Below are positions 1-4,820 of a stretch of DNA of 5,016 nucleotides, in pieces (the first letter of the stretch is position 1; each line of letters opens with the position of its first letter). A program made the translations under genes and the position numbers. The notes under the pieces are model-generated. The model made no database searches. It had not been told where the DNA came from and worked only from the letters and a program-made list of their open reading frames with translations. The DNA is from Treponema sp. (GTDB lineage Bacteria > Spirochaetota > Spirochaetia > Treponematales > Breznakiellaceae): contig JAITQR010000026.1 of the NCBI GenBank assembly GCA_031288815.1, forward strand, positions 1 through 5,016, written 5' to 3'.

Positions 1-81
1 GAGCCCGCAAGTCGAATTGAGGGTAAACTGAAAGGAATTTCCACGCTTGTGGATTATGATAGGTTCGGCGATTCTAGCCAT
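1..81 (-). CDS. N-terminus of unidentified protein, possible tyrosine recombinase (partial)
   Basis: Only the first 27 codons are in the window; the frame is open to the left edge. The start is well supported: an ATG at 81 is preceded by AAGGAGGT (87-94) at a spacing of 5 bases. The peptide begins MARIAEPIIIHKRGNSFQF and continues to ...NSTCGL; it is basic, short-stranded and has no signal peptide or membrane segment. I do not recognise the family from this fragment. The gene starts 110 bases beyond the 3' end of a tRNA-Lys and runs away from it, in A+T-richer DNA than the rest of the window. This is the typical place for the integrase of an element inserted at a tRNA 3' end, and the basic N-terminus would suit an arm-binding region. 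The existence of a gene is fairly secure; the integrase role is inferred from position. Confidence 0.6.
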   Translation of the reverse strand, partial: MARIAEPIIIHKRGNSFQFTLNSTCGL

Positions 82-86
82 AGCGT

Positions 87-94
87 ACCTCCTT
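87..94 (-). promoter_or_regulatory. Strong Shine-Dalgarno site for the leftward CDS at the left edge
   Basis: On the minus strand the bases read AAGGAGGT, a complete match to the anti-Shine-Dalgarno core, 5 bases before the ATG at 81. It is the strongest ribosome binding site in the window and is the main reason to accept the truncated gene. A 10-bp palindrome, AGGAATTCCT (96-105), lies immediately upstream. Confidence 0.75.
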
Positions 95-160
95 GAGGAA
101 TTCCTGCACAATTCCAGCACAGGCGCTACGAATCTAGAAATACCAGTAAGATACAGTTTG

Positions 161-187
161 CTAATTCCTTATAATATAAGGAATTAG
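161..187. repeat. Perfect 12-bp inverted repeat just past the tRNA-Lys 3' end
   Basis: Left arm CTAATTCCTTAT (161-172) and right arm ATAAGGAATTAG (176-187) are exact reverse complements around a 3-base centre. The structure ends 3 bases from the tRNA 3' end, so tRNA transcripts would run straight into it. It is A+T-rich and no T-run follows on the minus strand, so it is not a typical intrinsic terminator. It may define the 3' end for processing, be a weak terminator, or be a recombination or protein-binding site at the edge of an inserted element. Confidence 0.6.
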
Positions 188-190
188 CGA

Positions 191-263
191 TGAGCCGCGC
201 AGGGATCGAACCTGCGACCCGCAGATTAAGAGTCTGCTGCTCTACCAGCTGAGCTAGCGGCCC
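191..263 (-). tRNA. tRNA-Lys (anticodon CUU)
   Basis: The reverse complement folds into a standard 73-base cloverleaf. The acceptor stem pairs GGGCCGC with GCGGCUC (one G-U) and the discriminator is A. The D-arm contains AGCUCAGCUGGUAGAGC. The anticodon stem GCAGA/UCUGC closes the loop CUCUUAA, which gives anticodon CUU, reading the lysine codon AAG. The T-arm contains GGUUCGAUCC. The 3' CCA is not encoded (the next bases are TCG), so CCA must be added by tRNA nucleotidyltransferase. All stems are intact and nothing suggests a pseudogene. Its 3' end faces the truncated leftward CDS, which makes it a candidate attachment site. Confidence 0.97.
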
Positions 264-322
264 GCACATTATCGCAGCCCCGCACAAAGTCAGGTTATTA
301 CTGCGTTTATGTTCAATACGTA

Positions 323-351
323 CTTTTAACCGGGACAAAAAATTTTGTCAA
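323..351 (-). promoter_or_regulatory. Probable sigma-70-type promoter of tRNA-Lys
   Basis: On the minus strand a perfect -35 TTGACA (346-351) and a -10-like TAAAAG (323-328, four of six matches) are separated by exactly 17 bases. Transcription would start near 316 and give a 5' leader of about 50 bases before the tRNA at 263. A 16-base palindrome with 7-bp arms GACAAAA/TTTTGTC (334-349) overlaps the -35 and spacer and could be an operator, although its A/T-rich centre may be chance. No other strong promoter is visible between 264 and 380. Confidence 0.5.
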
Positions 352-380
352 GCGGTGCAAGAATATGGCCCAGGGCAAAC

Positions 381-461
381 TCATTCAACTCCCCGGAGGA
401 GGGAGGATCCGTAATCGTCTTTCATAAGCGCCATGAACATCAGGTGTTTGTAACTGGACAT
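381..461 (-). CDS. Possible 26-residue small protein, or remnant of a longer gene
   Basis: On the minus strand an ATG at 461 opens a 26-codon frame ending in TGA at 381. The peptide begins MSSYKHLMFMALMKDDYGSS and ends with LLRGVE. Its composition looks like real protein rather than noise. The same frame stays open further upstream, to just inside the 3' end of the HTH-EIIA gene, adding residues such as RRDVKVLKRREPGK without an ATG. The only ribosome-binding signal is GGGGA, placed close to the ATG. It could be a small gene co-transcribed with the regulator, the C-terminus of a decayed gene, or chance. No family is recognised and confidence is low. Confidence 0.22.
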   Translation of the reverse strand: MSSYKHLMFMALMKDDYGSSLLRGVE

Positions 462-466
462 TTTCC

Positions 467-512
467 CCGGTTCCCGCCGTTTCAGGACTTTGACATCTCG
501 GCGGAAAACCGG
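467..512. repeat. Imperfect inverted repeat downstream of the HTH-EIIA gene
   Basis: CCGGTTCCCGCCG (467-479) can pair with CGGCGGAAAACCGG (499-512) as two 6-bp G+C-rich blocks separated by a small asymmetric bulge, with a 19-base loop. It lies 14 bases beyond the stop codon of the leftward regulator gene (526), where a terminator would be expected. No run of T follows on the minus strand, so intrinsic termination is doubtful; it may act as a 3' stabilising hairpin. It also overlaps the open frame extending upstream of the small ORF at 381-461. Confidence 0.35.
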
Positions 513-525
513 TAACGTTGCGGGA

Positions 526-1185
526 CTACTTGCCGGCTAAAAGATTGTAAATTTCCAGCGGAGACTCCGCCTTTAGCAGGGCTTCCCGCAGATCCCGGTT
601 TTTGAGACGGGAACTGAAAAAGGAAAGGGTTTGCAGATAATAGGCATGCTGGTTGTAGGATGCGGCGATCATGATAACCAGTCTGACCGGTTCGTCATCC
701 AGGGTCTGAAAATCAATAATATCCGCATGGCTCACCCCAACGGAGGCCACCAGATCCGTTATCGACGAGAGCCTGACATGGGGAATGGCGATACCCCTGC
801 CAATGGCGGTGCTCATAAGCTCGTCGCGCTTAAGGATCTCTCCCACCAGTTCCTGCCGGTTTTTCACCTGAGGAGCCGCGGCAAGGTTATCCGCCAGAGC
901 CAGAAGGACATCCCGCTTGGTGGAATAGTTGAGAAACAGTATCCGGTCCGGGGAAATGATGGTATCTATCTGGATCGCCGTGGTATGGGACTCCAGGCGG
1001 CTGGCCGACAAGCGGTCGTTCACCCATTTTTCAATCTCCAGCTTTTTGAAACGCCAGACGGTTCCGATCTTCCCGGCGGGTATCTCTCCCTTCTGGGCCC
1101 AGTCGTATACCGTTCTCTCCGAAACCCTGAGGTATTTGGCGACTTCCTCAATTGTTAGGATATCATCATCGATCATTTCAGTCAT
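526..1185 (-). CDS. HTH DNA-binding domain fused to PTS EIIA(Ntr)-like domain (PtsN-like regulator)
   Basis: This 219-residue protein has two domains. Residues about 9-58 form a MerR/excisionase-type helix-turn-helix (LTIEEVAKYLRVSERTVYDW, then the wing-like GKIGTVWRFKKLEIEKW). Residues about 72-217 match the fructose/mannitol-type PTS EIIA fold of PtsN. The motif GRGIAIPH places the phospho-accepting histidine at residue 136, so the protein is probably phosphorylatable. Standard PtsN is about 150-160 residues and lacks the HTH. HTH+EIIA fusions are known from chlamydiae and spirochaetes; the usual inference is a transcription factor that senses PTS phosphorylation state. No Shine-Dalgarno site precedes the ATG at 1185, and a promoter -10 overlaps it, so translation may start at the second ATG (1176, residue 4). 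It follows cdd in the same direction after 23 bases. No EIIB/EIIC transporter domain is present in the window. Confidence 0.93.
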   Translation of the reverse strand: MTEMIDDDILTIEEVAKYLRVSERTVYDWAQKGEIPAGKIGTVWRFKKLEIEKWVNDRLSASRLESHTTAIQIDTIISPDRILFLNYSTKRDVLLALADNLAAAPQVKNRQELVGEILKRDELMSTAIGRGIAIPHVRLSSITDLVASVGVSHADIIDFQTLDDEPVRLVIMIAASYNQHAYYLQTLSFFSSRLKNRDLREALLKAESPLEIYNLLAGK

Positions 1186-1212
1186 TATGCATTAAATAGT
1201 ATCAAATGTCAA
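1184..1212 (-). promoter_or_regulatory. Promoter overlapping the cdd stop and the start codon of the HTH-EIIA gene
   Basis: On the minus strand TTGACA (1207-1212) and CATAAT (1184-1189, five of six matches) are separated by exactly 17 bases. The -35 contains the TGA stop of cdd, and the -10 overlaps the ATG at 1185. Transcription should begin near 1177-1178, one or two bases before the in-frame ATG at 1176. A transcript from here would therefore be essentially leaderless and start the regulator at its fourth codon. The match is strong, but its position on coding ends could be coincidental. Confidence 0.55.
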
Positions 1213-1655
1213 TCTTTTCCACCGGATTCTTTTGCCAAATCGTGCAGAGAATCGTAGGGAAGCAGCGCCCCCATAGTGGTATCCACCCATGCCGGACCGC
1301 CGTTCCCAAAACGGACCTTCGCCCCGCTCCCCATAAACTCGCTCAAAACCTGCCGGCACGCGCCGCAGGGGCCTACCGGTTCTTTTGAGTCGGGGGTAAC
1401 GACCGCCAGGGCAATAAAGGCCCGCCTGCCCTTTGCCACCCCCTGGCACAAGGCGTTCCGTTCGGCGCAGATGGTCAGCCCGAAAGAGCGGTTTTCCACG
1501 TTGCAGCCCGAATATACCGTAGCGTCTTCCGCGAGCAGGGCGGCCCCTACCCGAAAACGGGAATAAGGGGCATAGGCCGCCTCCGCAGCCCCCCGGGCTG
1601 TCTGGAAAAGAGACTCCATTTTTTCCTCGTCCGCCCTGTCTTCATTATCCGCCAT
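1209..1655 (-). CDS. cdd: Cytidine deaminase
   Basis: This cytosolic pyrimidine-salvage enzyme deaminates cytidine and deoxycytidine to uridine and deoxyuridine. The protein has 148 residues, slightly longer than the small homotetrameric Cdd type (about 130). Landmarks are AYAPYSRFRVGAAL (27-40), the substrate-binding NVEN (52-55), CAE with zinc ligand C63 and proton-shuttling E65, and PCGAC with zinc ligands C97 and C100. All key residues are present. The start at 1655 is chosen because GGGGAGG (1663-1669) lies 7 bases upstream. An internal ATG at 1619 (residue 13), preceded by GAGG, would give a more typical length and cannot be excluded. The frame runs open far upstream, antisense to the propeller gene, but that part is not Cdd-like. 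It is the first gene of the leftward pair and divergent from the operon at 1689. Confidence 0.96.
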   Translation of the reverse strand: MADNEDRADEEKMESLFQTARGAAEAAYAPYSRFRVGAALLAEDATVYSGCNVENRSFGLTICAERNALCQGVAKGRRAFIALAVVTPDSKEPVGPCGACRQVLSEFMGSGAKVRFGNGGPAWVDTTMGALLPYDSLHDLAKESGGKD

Positions 1656-1683
1656 TGCGCATCCTCCCCGCTCCTCATATAAT
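1655..1683 (+). promoter_or_regulatory. Divergent promoter region: rightward TATAAT, possible leftward -10
   Basis: A perfect -10 TATAAT (1678-1683) has a weak -35-like TTGCGC (1655-1660) 17 bases upstream, overlapping the first codon of cdd. Transcription would begin at about 1689-1690, at or next to the ATG of the propeller gene, so this transcript too would be leaderless or nearly so. On the opposite strand the same A+T box reads TATTAT (1679-1684), a plausible -10 for cdd with a start near 1672, leaving a short leader with GGGGAGG. The leftward -35 is poor. The 33-bp gap leaves room for little else. Confidence 0.5.
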
Positions 1684-1688
1684 AACAT

Positions 1689-2801
1689 ATGAGAAGGATG
1701 GTGAGTAAGGCAAAGAAAAAACACAAGTTCCTTATCTGTGTTGTGCTTTTTACCGTATATATTTTCGCCGCCGCCCGGCCAATTCCCCAGGAAACTATTC
1801 TGGTTCCCCGCTGGTTCAGTTCCCTTGAATCGGGGTATCCGGTAGTCTTTCCCGGAGAGATTTCGGATACCCTTCCAGCTTCCACCACCGGGCAGATCCC
1901 TTTCCGCCTGGGAAAACGTTTTGGCTATGTGGATCAGGATGGCCGTTTCAGCATTAACCAGGTTCTTGCGGGAGAGCTTTCCCTTTCCCAAGATTATTGG
2001 GCTGAGTATGAGGCGGTTCCGGAGTCCATAGAGGTACGGGATCCCCAGGGAGAAGGGATCCTTAAAATTGAAAAAGGCCGGGGCCACCCTCTGTTTCTGG
2101 ATAACCGGATCTTCCTGGTGGGAGATGAACAGACCAGCCTTTCCGCCCTGGACGAGAAGGGAGAGATTCTCTGGACCTACGATTTCGCCGCTCCTCTCAC
2201 CTGTATCGACGTCGCCGGTGGCATGGTACTTGCCGGTTCCCTGGACGGGGCGATAGAGGTGCTGGACGCTTCCGGCCGGCGCGTTTTTCTTGACAGACCC
2301 GCGGGCTCCCGAATCTCGGTTATCCTGGGTTGTTCTCTCTCCCGGGATGGAAACATGATGGGGATTATCTCCGGTATTGACGATCAGCGTTTCCTGCTGC
2401 TGGAGCGGTTCGGGACAGGGGAATATAGGGTGAGTTACCATGAATTCCTGGAAGATGGGTTCCGCCGCCCGGTCCACATCTCATTTATTGACCAGGACAA
2501 CCGGATCGTTTTTGAGCGCCAGGGCGGCCTGGGTATTTACGAGCTGAATACCCGGATAAGCCGCAGGGTTCCCCTGGAAGGGGAAGTGGTCGCCCTGGAC
2601 GGGGCGGGCAATAACGGTCTTTTTTTTGTGGTTAGCGCCCATGGGGGTCTGGAGAAGCGGCTTGTGGGTATTGAGCTGTCGGGGACCGTTACCATGGAAG
2701 CCCCTTTTAAAAGCGGCGGGGTCTTCCTGGAGAGGCGGGAATCTTTCCTCTACTTGGGCGGCGGATCTACCCTGGCTTCGTTTAAGCTGGAAAAAAGGTG
2801 A
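1689..2801 (+). CDS. Exported or membrane-anchored beta-propeller-like protein (PQQ/WD-like repeats)
   Basis: This 370-residue protein has a basic N-terminus (KAKKKHK) and a hydrophobic segment at about 13-29, ending in AAA, consistent with a signal peptide or a single N-terminal anchor. The rest is rich in short beta-strands and has propeller-blade motifs: GYVDQDGRF (79-87), SALDEKGEILWTYDF (152-166) and GSLDGAIEVLDASGRRVF (183-200), the last two resembling PQQ/quinoprotein-type blades. Later blades are more diverged. No catalytic motif is seen, so an envelope scaffold or binding role is likely but unproven. The ATG at 1689 lacks a ribosome binding site and lies 6 bases after TATAAT, suggesting a leaderless start; ATG 1698 is an alternative. 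It is first in the rightward operon and ends 8 bases before the next ATG. Confidence 0.85.
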   Translation: MRRMVSKAKKKHKFLICVVLFTVYIFAAARPIPQETILVPRWFSSLESGYPVVFPGEISDTLPASTTGQIPFRLGKRFGYVDQDGRFSINQVLAGELSLSQDYWAEYEAVPESIEVRDPQGEGILKIEKGRGHPLFLDNRIFLVGDEQTSLSALDEKGEILWTYDFAAPLTCIDVAGGMVLAGSLDGAIEVLDASGRRVFLDRPAGSRISVILGCSLSRDGNMMGIISGIDDQRFLLLERFGTGEYRVSYHEFLEDGFRRPVHISFIDQDNRIVFERQGGLGIYELNTRISRRVPLEGEVVALDGAGNNGLFFVVSAHGGLEKRLVGIELSGTVTMEAPFKSGGVFLERRESFLYLGGGSTLASFKLEKR

Positions 2802-2809
2802 GAGTTGGC

Positions 2810-3922
2810 ATGGGGAAAAAAGCGGCGGGAGCCTGGGGGCTAGGGGTTTGTCGCGCTTCGCGCATAAAACCCCAAAAAATCGCCGGAAAGGCGATTTTTT
2901 ACCCCGCAAACTCCGTTCGAACCAAAGGTTCGCAGGAGCCGGATAATCAGGATTTTTGCGCCCCTGGTGGCGCAAAAATCCACAAGTGCAACAGGCTCCT
3001 AGGGATTCTCCTGGGCGTGTTTTTGTTCTGCCCTGAACCTTTTGCGGTAAAGGCTTTGGATTGGCCTTCCTCCGGCGGAAGTATTGTCAGTAATTTCGGT
3101 TTCAACCTGAACGGCCGGCCCGCCGTGGGGGTTTCCTTTGCGACCGAAGAACCGGTAAGGGCGGCGGAGGCGGGGGAACTTTTTTTCTTCCGTTCCAGTA
3201 ATGATACCGCCTCCCGGCTGCCTTCCCCCATGGGAAACTGGCTTGCCCTGGATCATGGGGATGGGCTTATCAGTATCTATAGCCGCTTCGATGAAACTTC
3301 CGAAAGCCAGGCTGGCGGTAATGTTGGGACAGCCCTTTCCGCTACCCAGGTGGATAGAAACGCTATCATCGCCCGGGGGGGAAGCGGCGGGCCCTCCGCG
3401 TTAAAGGGTTTCTTCTTTGCCGTCTTCGATCGCCGGGAGCGGCGCTGGATAAACCCTTCCATGATCATTGCTCCCCTTCCCGATACCCGCCCCCCGCAGA
3501 TCGTTTCGGTAACCCTGATAGCCGAAGACGGCAAATCTATCGATCTTTTAAAATTCCCCCGAACCGCCGCTCAGACGGGCGTTGCTCCGGGAAGGATAAG
3601 CCAGGGCCGGTACCATATTGCCGTGGAAGCCCTGGACACCCGGCTTGAAGCCGGCGAGAAAGAGCTGGCCCCTCACCGGATCCTCTGCCTGGTCAACGGC
3701 GTTGAGGCGGGAGCTCTTAATTTTGAAACCTATTCCGCCAGAGACGGGGTACTGATGGTTGACCGTAACGGGCTTACCCCGGTAGAAAAAGTTTACGCCC
3801 CCTATCCCGCCTTCGACGTGGGTGACGTGTGGCTGACCAGGGGGCAGACCACCCTGGAGGTGATCGTCCAGGATATTGCCGGCAACGAACGAAGCGCGGC
3901 CGTCCGTTTTACCGTGGAATGA
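2810..3922 (+). CDS. Exported degenerate M23/LytM-fold protein with an in-frame palindromic insert
   Basis: This 370-residue protein has a long, odd N-terminus. MGKKAAG is followed by about 55 residues encoded by nested palindromes, then a hydrophobic signal-peptide core (63-74) and a likely cleavage after VKA (82). Residues about 83-225 align with the M23/LytM fold (SSGGSIVSNFGF, then NGRPAVGVSFA), but every active-site position is changed. The HxGxD motif reads AVGVS (105-109), the YxHL motif reads YSRF (157-160) and the HLHF motif reads FFFA (201-204). It should therefore not bind zinc or cut peptidoglycan; catalytically dead LytM proteins such as EnvC and NlpD activate amidases. Residues about 230-370 look like an Ig-like beta-sandwich ending VIVQDIAGNERSAAVRFTVE. 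ATG 2810 follows AGGTGA by 8 bases; GTG 2798, overlapping the previous stop, is the alternative. No other ATG, GTG or TTG lies in frame before the signal core. Confidence 0.85.
   Translation: MGKKAAGAWGLGVCRASRIKPQKIAGKAIFYPANSVRTKGSQEPDNQDFCAPGGAKIHKCNRLLGILLGVFLFCPEPFAVKALDWPSSGGSIVSNFGFNLNGRPAVGVSFATEEPVRAAEAGELFFFRSSNDTASRLPSPMGNWLALDHGDGLISIYSRFDETSESQAGGNVGTALSATQVDRNAIIARGGSGGPSALKGFFFAVFDRRERRWINPSMIIAPLPDTRPPQIVSVTLIAEDGKSIDLLKFPRTAAQTGVAPGRISQGRYHIAVEALDTRLEAGEKELAPHRILCLVNGVEAGALNFETYSARDGVLMVDRNGLTPVEKVYAPYPAFDVGDVWLTRGQTTLEVIVQDIAGNERSAAVRFTVE
2874..2900. terminator. Perfect 11-bp hairpin shaped like a bidirectional terminator
   Basis: AAAAAATCGCC (2874-2884) and GGCGATTTTTT (2890-2900) are exact reverse complements around the loop GGAAA. 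The stem core TCGCC/GGCGA followed by six T on either strand is the classical shape of an intrinsic terminator. It lies 73 bases past the stop of the propeller gene but inside the open frame of the next gene. It may therefore attenuate transcription whenever ribosomes are not translating this region. It could equally be just the central hairpin of the repeat element. Confidence 0.45.
2918..2932. repeat. 6-bp hairpin between the two palindrome modules
   Basis: CGAACC (2918-2923) and GGTTCG (2927-2932) pair exactly across an AAA loop. It separates the first module (2843-2914) from the second (2934-3000) and belongs to the composite element. Confidence 0.6.
2950..2981. repeat. Perfect 13-bp hairpin, core of the second palindrome module
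   Basis: GGATTTTTGCGCC (2950-2962) and GGCGCAAAAATCC (2969-2981) are exact reverse complements with a 6-base loop, CCTGGT. It is the longest perfect palindrome in the window and is enclosed by the AGGAGCC/GGCTCCT stem. In the gene's frame it encodes QDFCAPGGAKIH. Confidence 0.75.
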
Positions 3923-4788
3923 GAGAAGCGGTCAAAACCTGGTCTACCCCGGTGGAGGAGGAGAAGCGCCGCCTTATCCCCTGCGCCCTCTGCGGAGGCC
4001 GGTTGTTCCGGCGGCGGTTTTCCTGCGAAGGTTTCTCGTATGTCCGCTGCCTTCACTGCGGGCTTGTCCAGATGAACCCCCAGCCTGAAGCGGAACTGGT
4101 AGCCGGCCGCTACCGGGAAAATCACGGGGAAGATTACCTTTCCTACGAGCTTGCCAACGAGGTGAATTTTCTTCGGCTCCAGGAACTGGCCCTGGAGGAC
4201 GCGGGTTTTGGGGAGATCCAGGCGGAACTCCTGGCTTCCGCTTCCCGGCCGCCGCGTCTTATCGACATCGGCTGCGCTACCGGGGCGCTCCTGGAAAAGT
4301 TAAGGAACCGTGGCTGGGAAAGCGCCGGGGTAGAGATTTCCCCTTCGGCGGAATACGCCCGCCGGGAACGGGGTCTGGACGTATGGAGCCTTCCCCTGGA
4401 GGAATGCCGCTTCCCCGCCGCTTCCTTCGACGTGGTTCTGGCGTCCCATCTGATCGAACACCTCAACGATCCGGCTGGTTTTGTGGCCGAAGTTTACCGG
4501 ATCCTCGTTCCGGGCGGCCGCTTCCTGGCGACCACACCAAACATTTCGGGTTTCCAGGCCCGGCTTTTCGGAAGCCGCTGGCGCTCGGCCATCTTCGACC
4601 ACCTCTACCTCTTTTCGGTAAAAACCCTGTCGCGGCTTCTTACGGAAAAAGGTTTTACCCTGGAACGCATCCTCACCTGGGGGGGCCTGGCCGCCGGAAC
4701 CGCCCCCGCCCCGATCAAACGCCTCGCCGACAAGGCGGCAAAGCGCCTGGGCTTTGGGGACGTAATGCTTATCCGGGCCAGACGTTGA
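3919..4788 (+). CDS. Class I SAM-dependent methyltransferase with N-terminal zinc ribbon
   Basis: This 289-residue cytosolic protein begins with a zinc-ribbon-like segment: CALC (22-25) and CLHC (44-47), followed by GLVQMNPQP, the pattern common in Methyltransf_23-type enzymes. The Rossmann core has motif I, LIDIGCATG (114-122), an acidic residue for the SAM ribose in GVEIS (E139), and SFDVVLASHLIEHLNDP (169-185) with the frequent EHL signature, then LVPGGRFLATTPN. The substrate is unknown; relatives methylate small molecules, sugars or quinone-type precursors, so none is assigned. The ATG at 3919 overlaps the previous stop as ATGA, indicating translational coupling. The frame is open upstream to another ATG at 3829, but that extension overlaps the LytM-like gene and is not conserved-looking. 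The following gene begins within about 30 bases. Confidence 0.9.
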   Translation: MREAVKTWSTPVEEEKRRLIPCALCGGRLFRRRFSCEGFSYVRCLHCGLVQMNPQPEAELVAGRYRENHGEDYLSYELANEVNFLRLQELALEDAGFGEIQAELLASASRPPRLIDIGCATGALLEKLRNRGWESAGVEISPSAEYARRERGLDVWSLPLEECRFPAASFDVVLASHLIEHLNDPAGFVAEVYRILVPGGRFLATTPNISGFQARLFGSRWRSAIFDHLYLFSVKTLSRLLTEKGFTLERILTWGGLAAGTAPAPIKRLADKAAKRLGFGDVMLIRARR

Positions 4789-4820
4789 TTCAGTTGGAGG
4801 CCGGGGGATATAAAGCCGGT

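Larger units (their letters stand above)
2828..3000. repeat. Composite palindromic repeat element inside the LytM-like reading frame
   Basis: About 170 bases are packed with self-complementary segments. Outer arms GGAGCCTG (2828-2835) and CAGGCTCC (2992-2999) are exact inverted repeats. Inside are two modules. The first is closed by GGGGTTTG (2843-2850) with CAAACTCC (2907-2914), one G-U pair. The second is closed by AGGAGCC (2934-2940) with GGCTCCT (2994-3000). Each module contains a perfect hairpin, and a 6-bp hairpin (2918-2932) sits between them. The block stays open in the frame of the surrounding gene and encodes low-similarity basic sequence inside the signal-peptide n-region. It looks like a dispersed palindromic repeat inserted in frame; copies elsewhere in the genome cannot be checked here. 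Confidence 0.7.

Noticed and set aside
126..338. Leftward open frame of 70 codons across the tRNA
   Set aside because: It is simply the tRNA-Lys sequence and its flanks read as codons; the cloverleaf is intact and explains the sequence.
365..427. Rightward 20-codon ORF starting at 365
   Set aside because: There is no ribosome binding site, no protein-like composition and no context supporting it.
631..1158. Rightward open frame of 175 codons opposite the HTH-EIIA gene
   Set aside because: It is a shadow of the regulator, whose two domains and phospho-histidine motif are clear on the minus strand.
1656..2477. Long leftward open frame extending cdd upstream to a 422-residue protein
   Set aside because: The extra part is antisense to the propeller gene and has no Cdd or other family resemblance. 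A good ribosome binding site at 1663-1669 places the cdd start at 1655.
2828..3000. CRISPR-like array
   Set aside because: The palindromes are different from one another, with no direct repeats of constant length and no regular spacers.
3063..3076. Lipoprotein signal around the cysteine in the LytM-like signal core
   Set aside because: The residue before the cysteine is phenylalanine, which does not fit a lipobox; a type I cleavage after VKA is more likely.
3068..3420. Active M23 metallopeptidase
   Set aside because: None of the zinc ligands or catalytic histidines is present at the expected positions, so only the fold is claimed.
3829..3918. N-terminal extension of the methyltransferase to an ATG at 3829
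   Set aside because: It lies entirely within the LytM-like gene in another frame, reads as low-complexity noise, and the ATGA overlap at 3919 is a normal coupled start.
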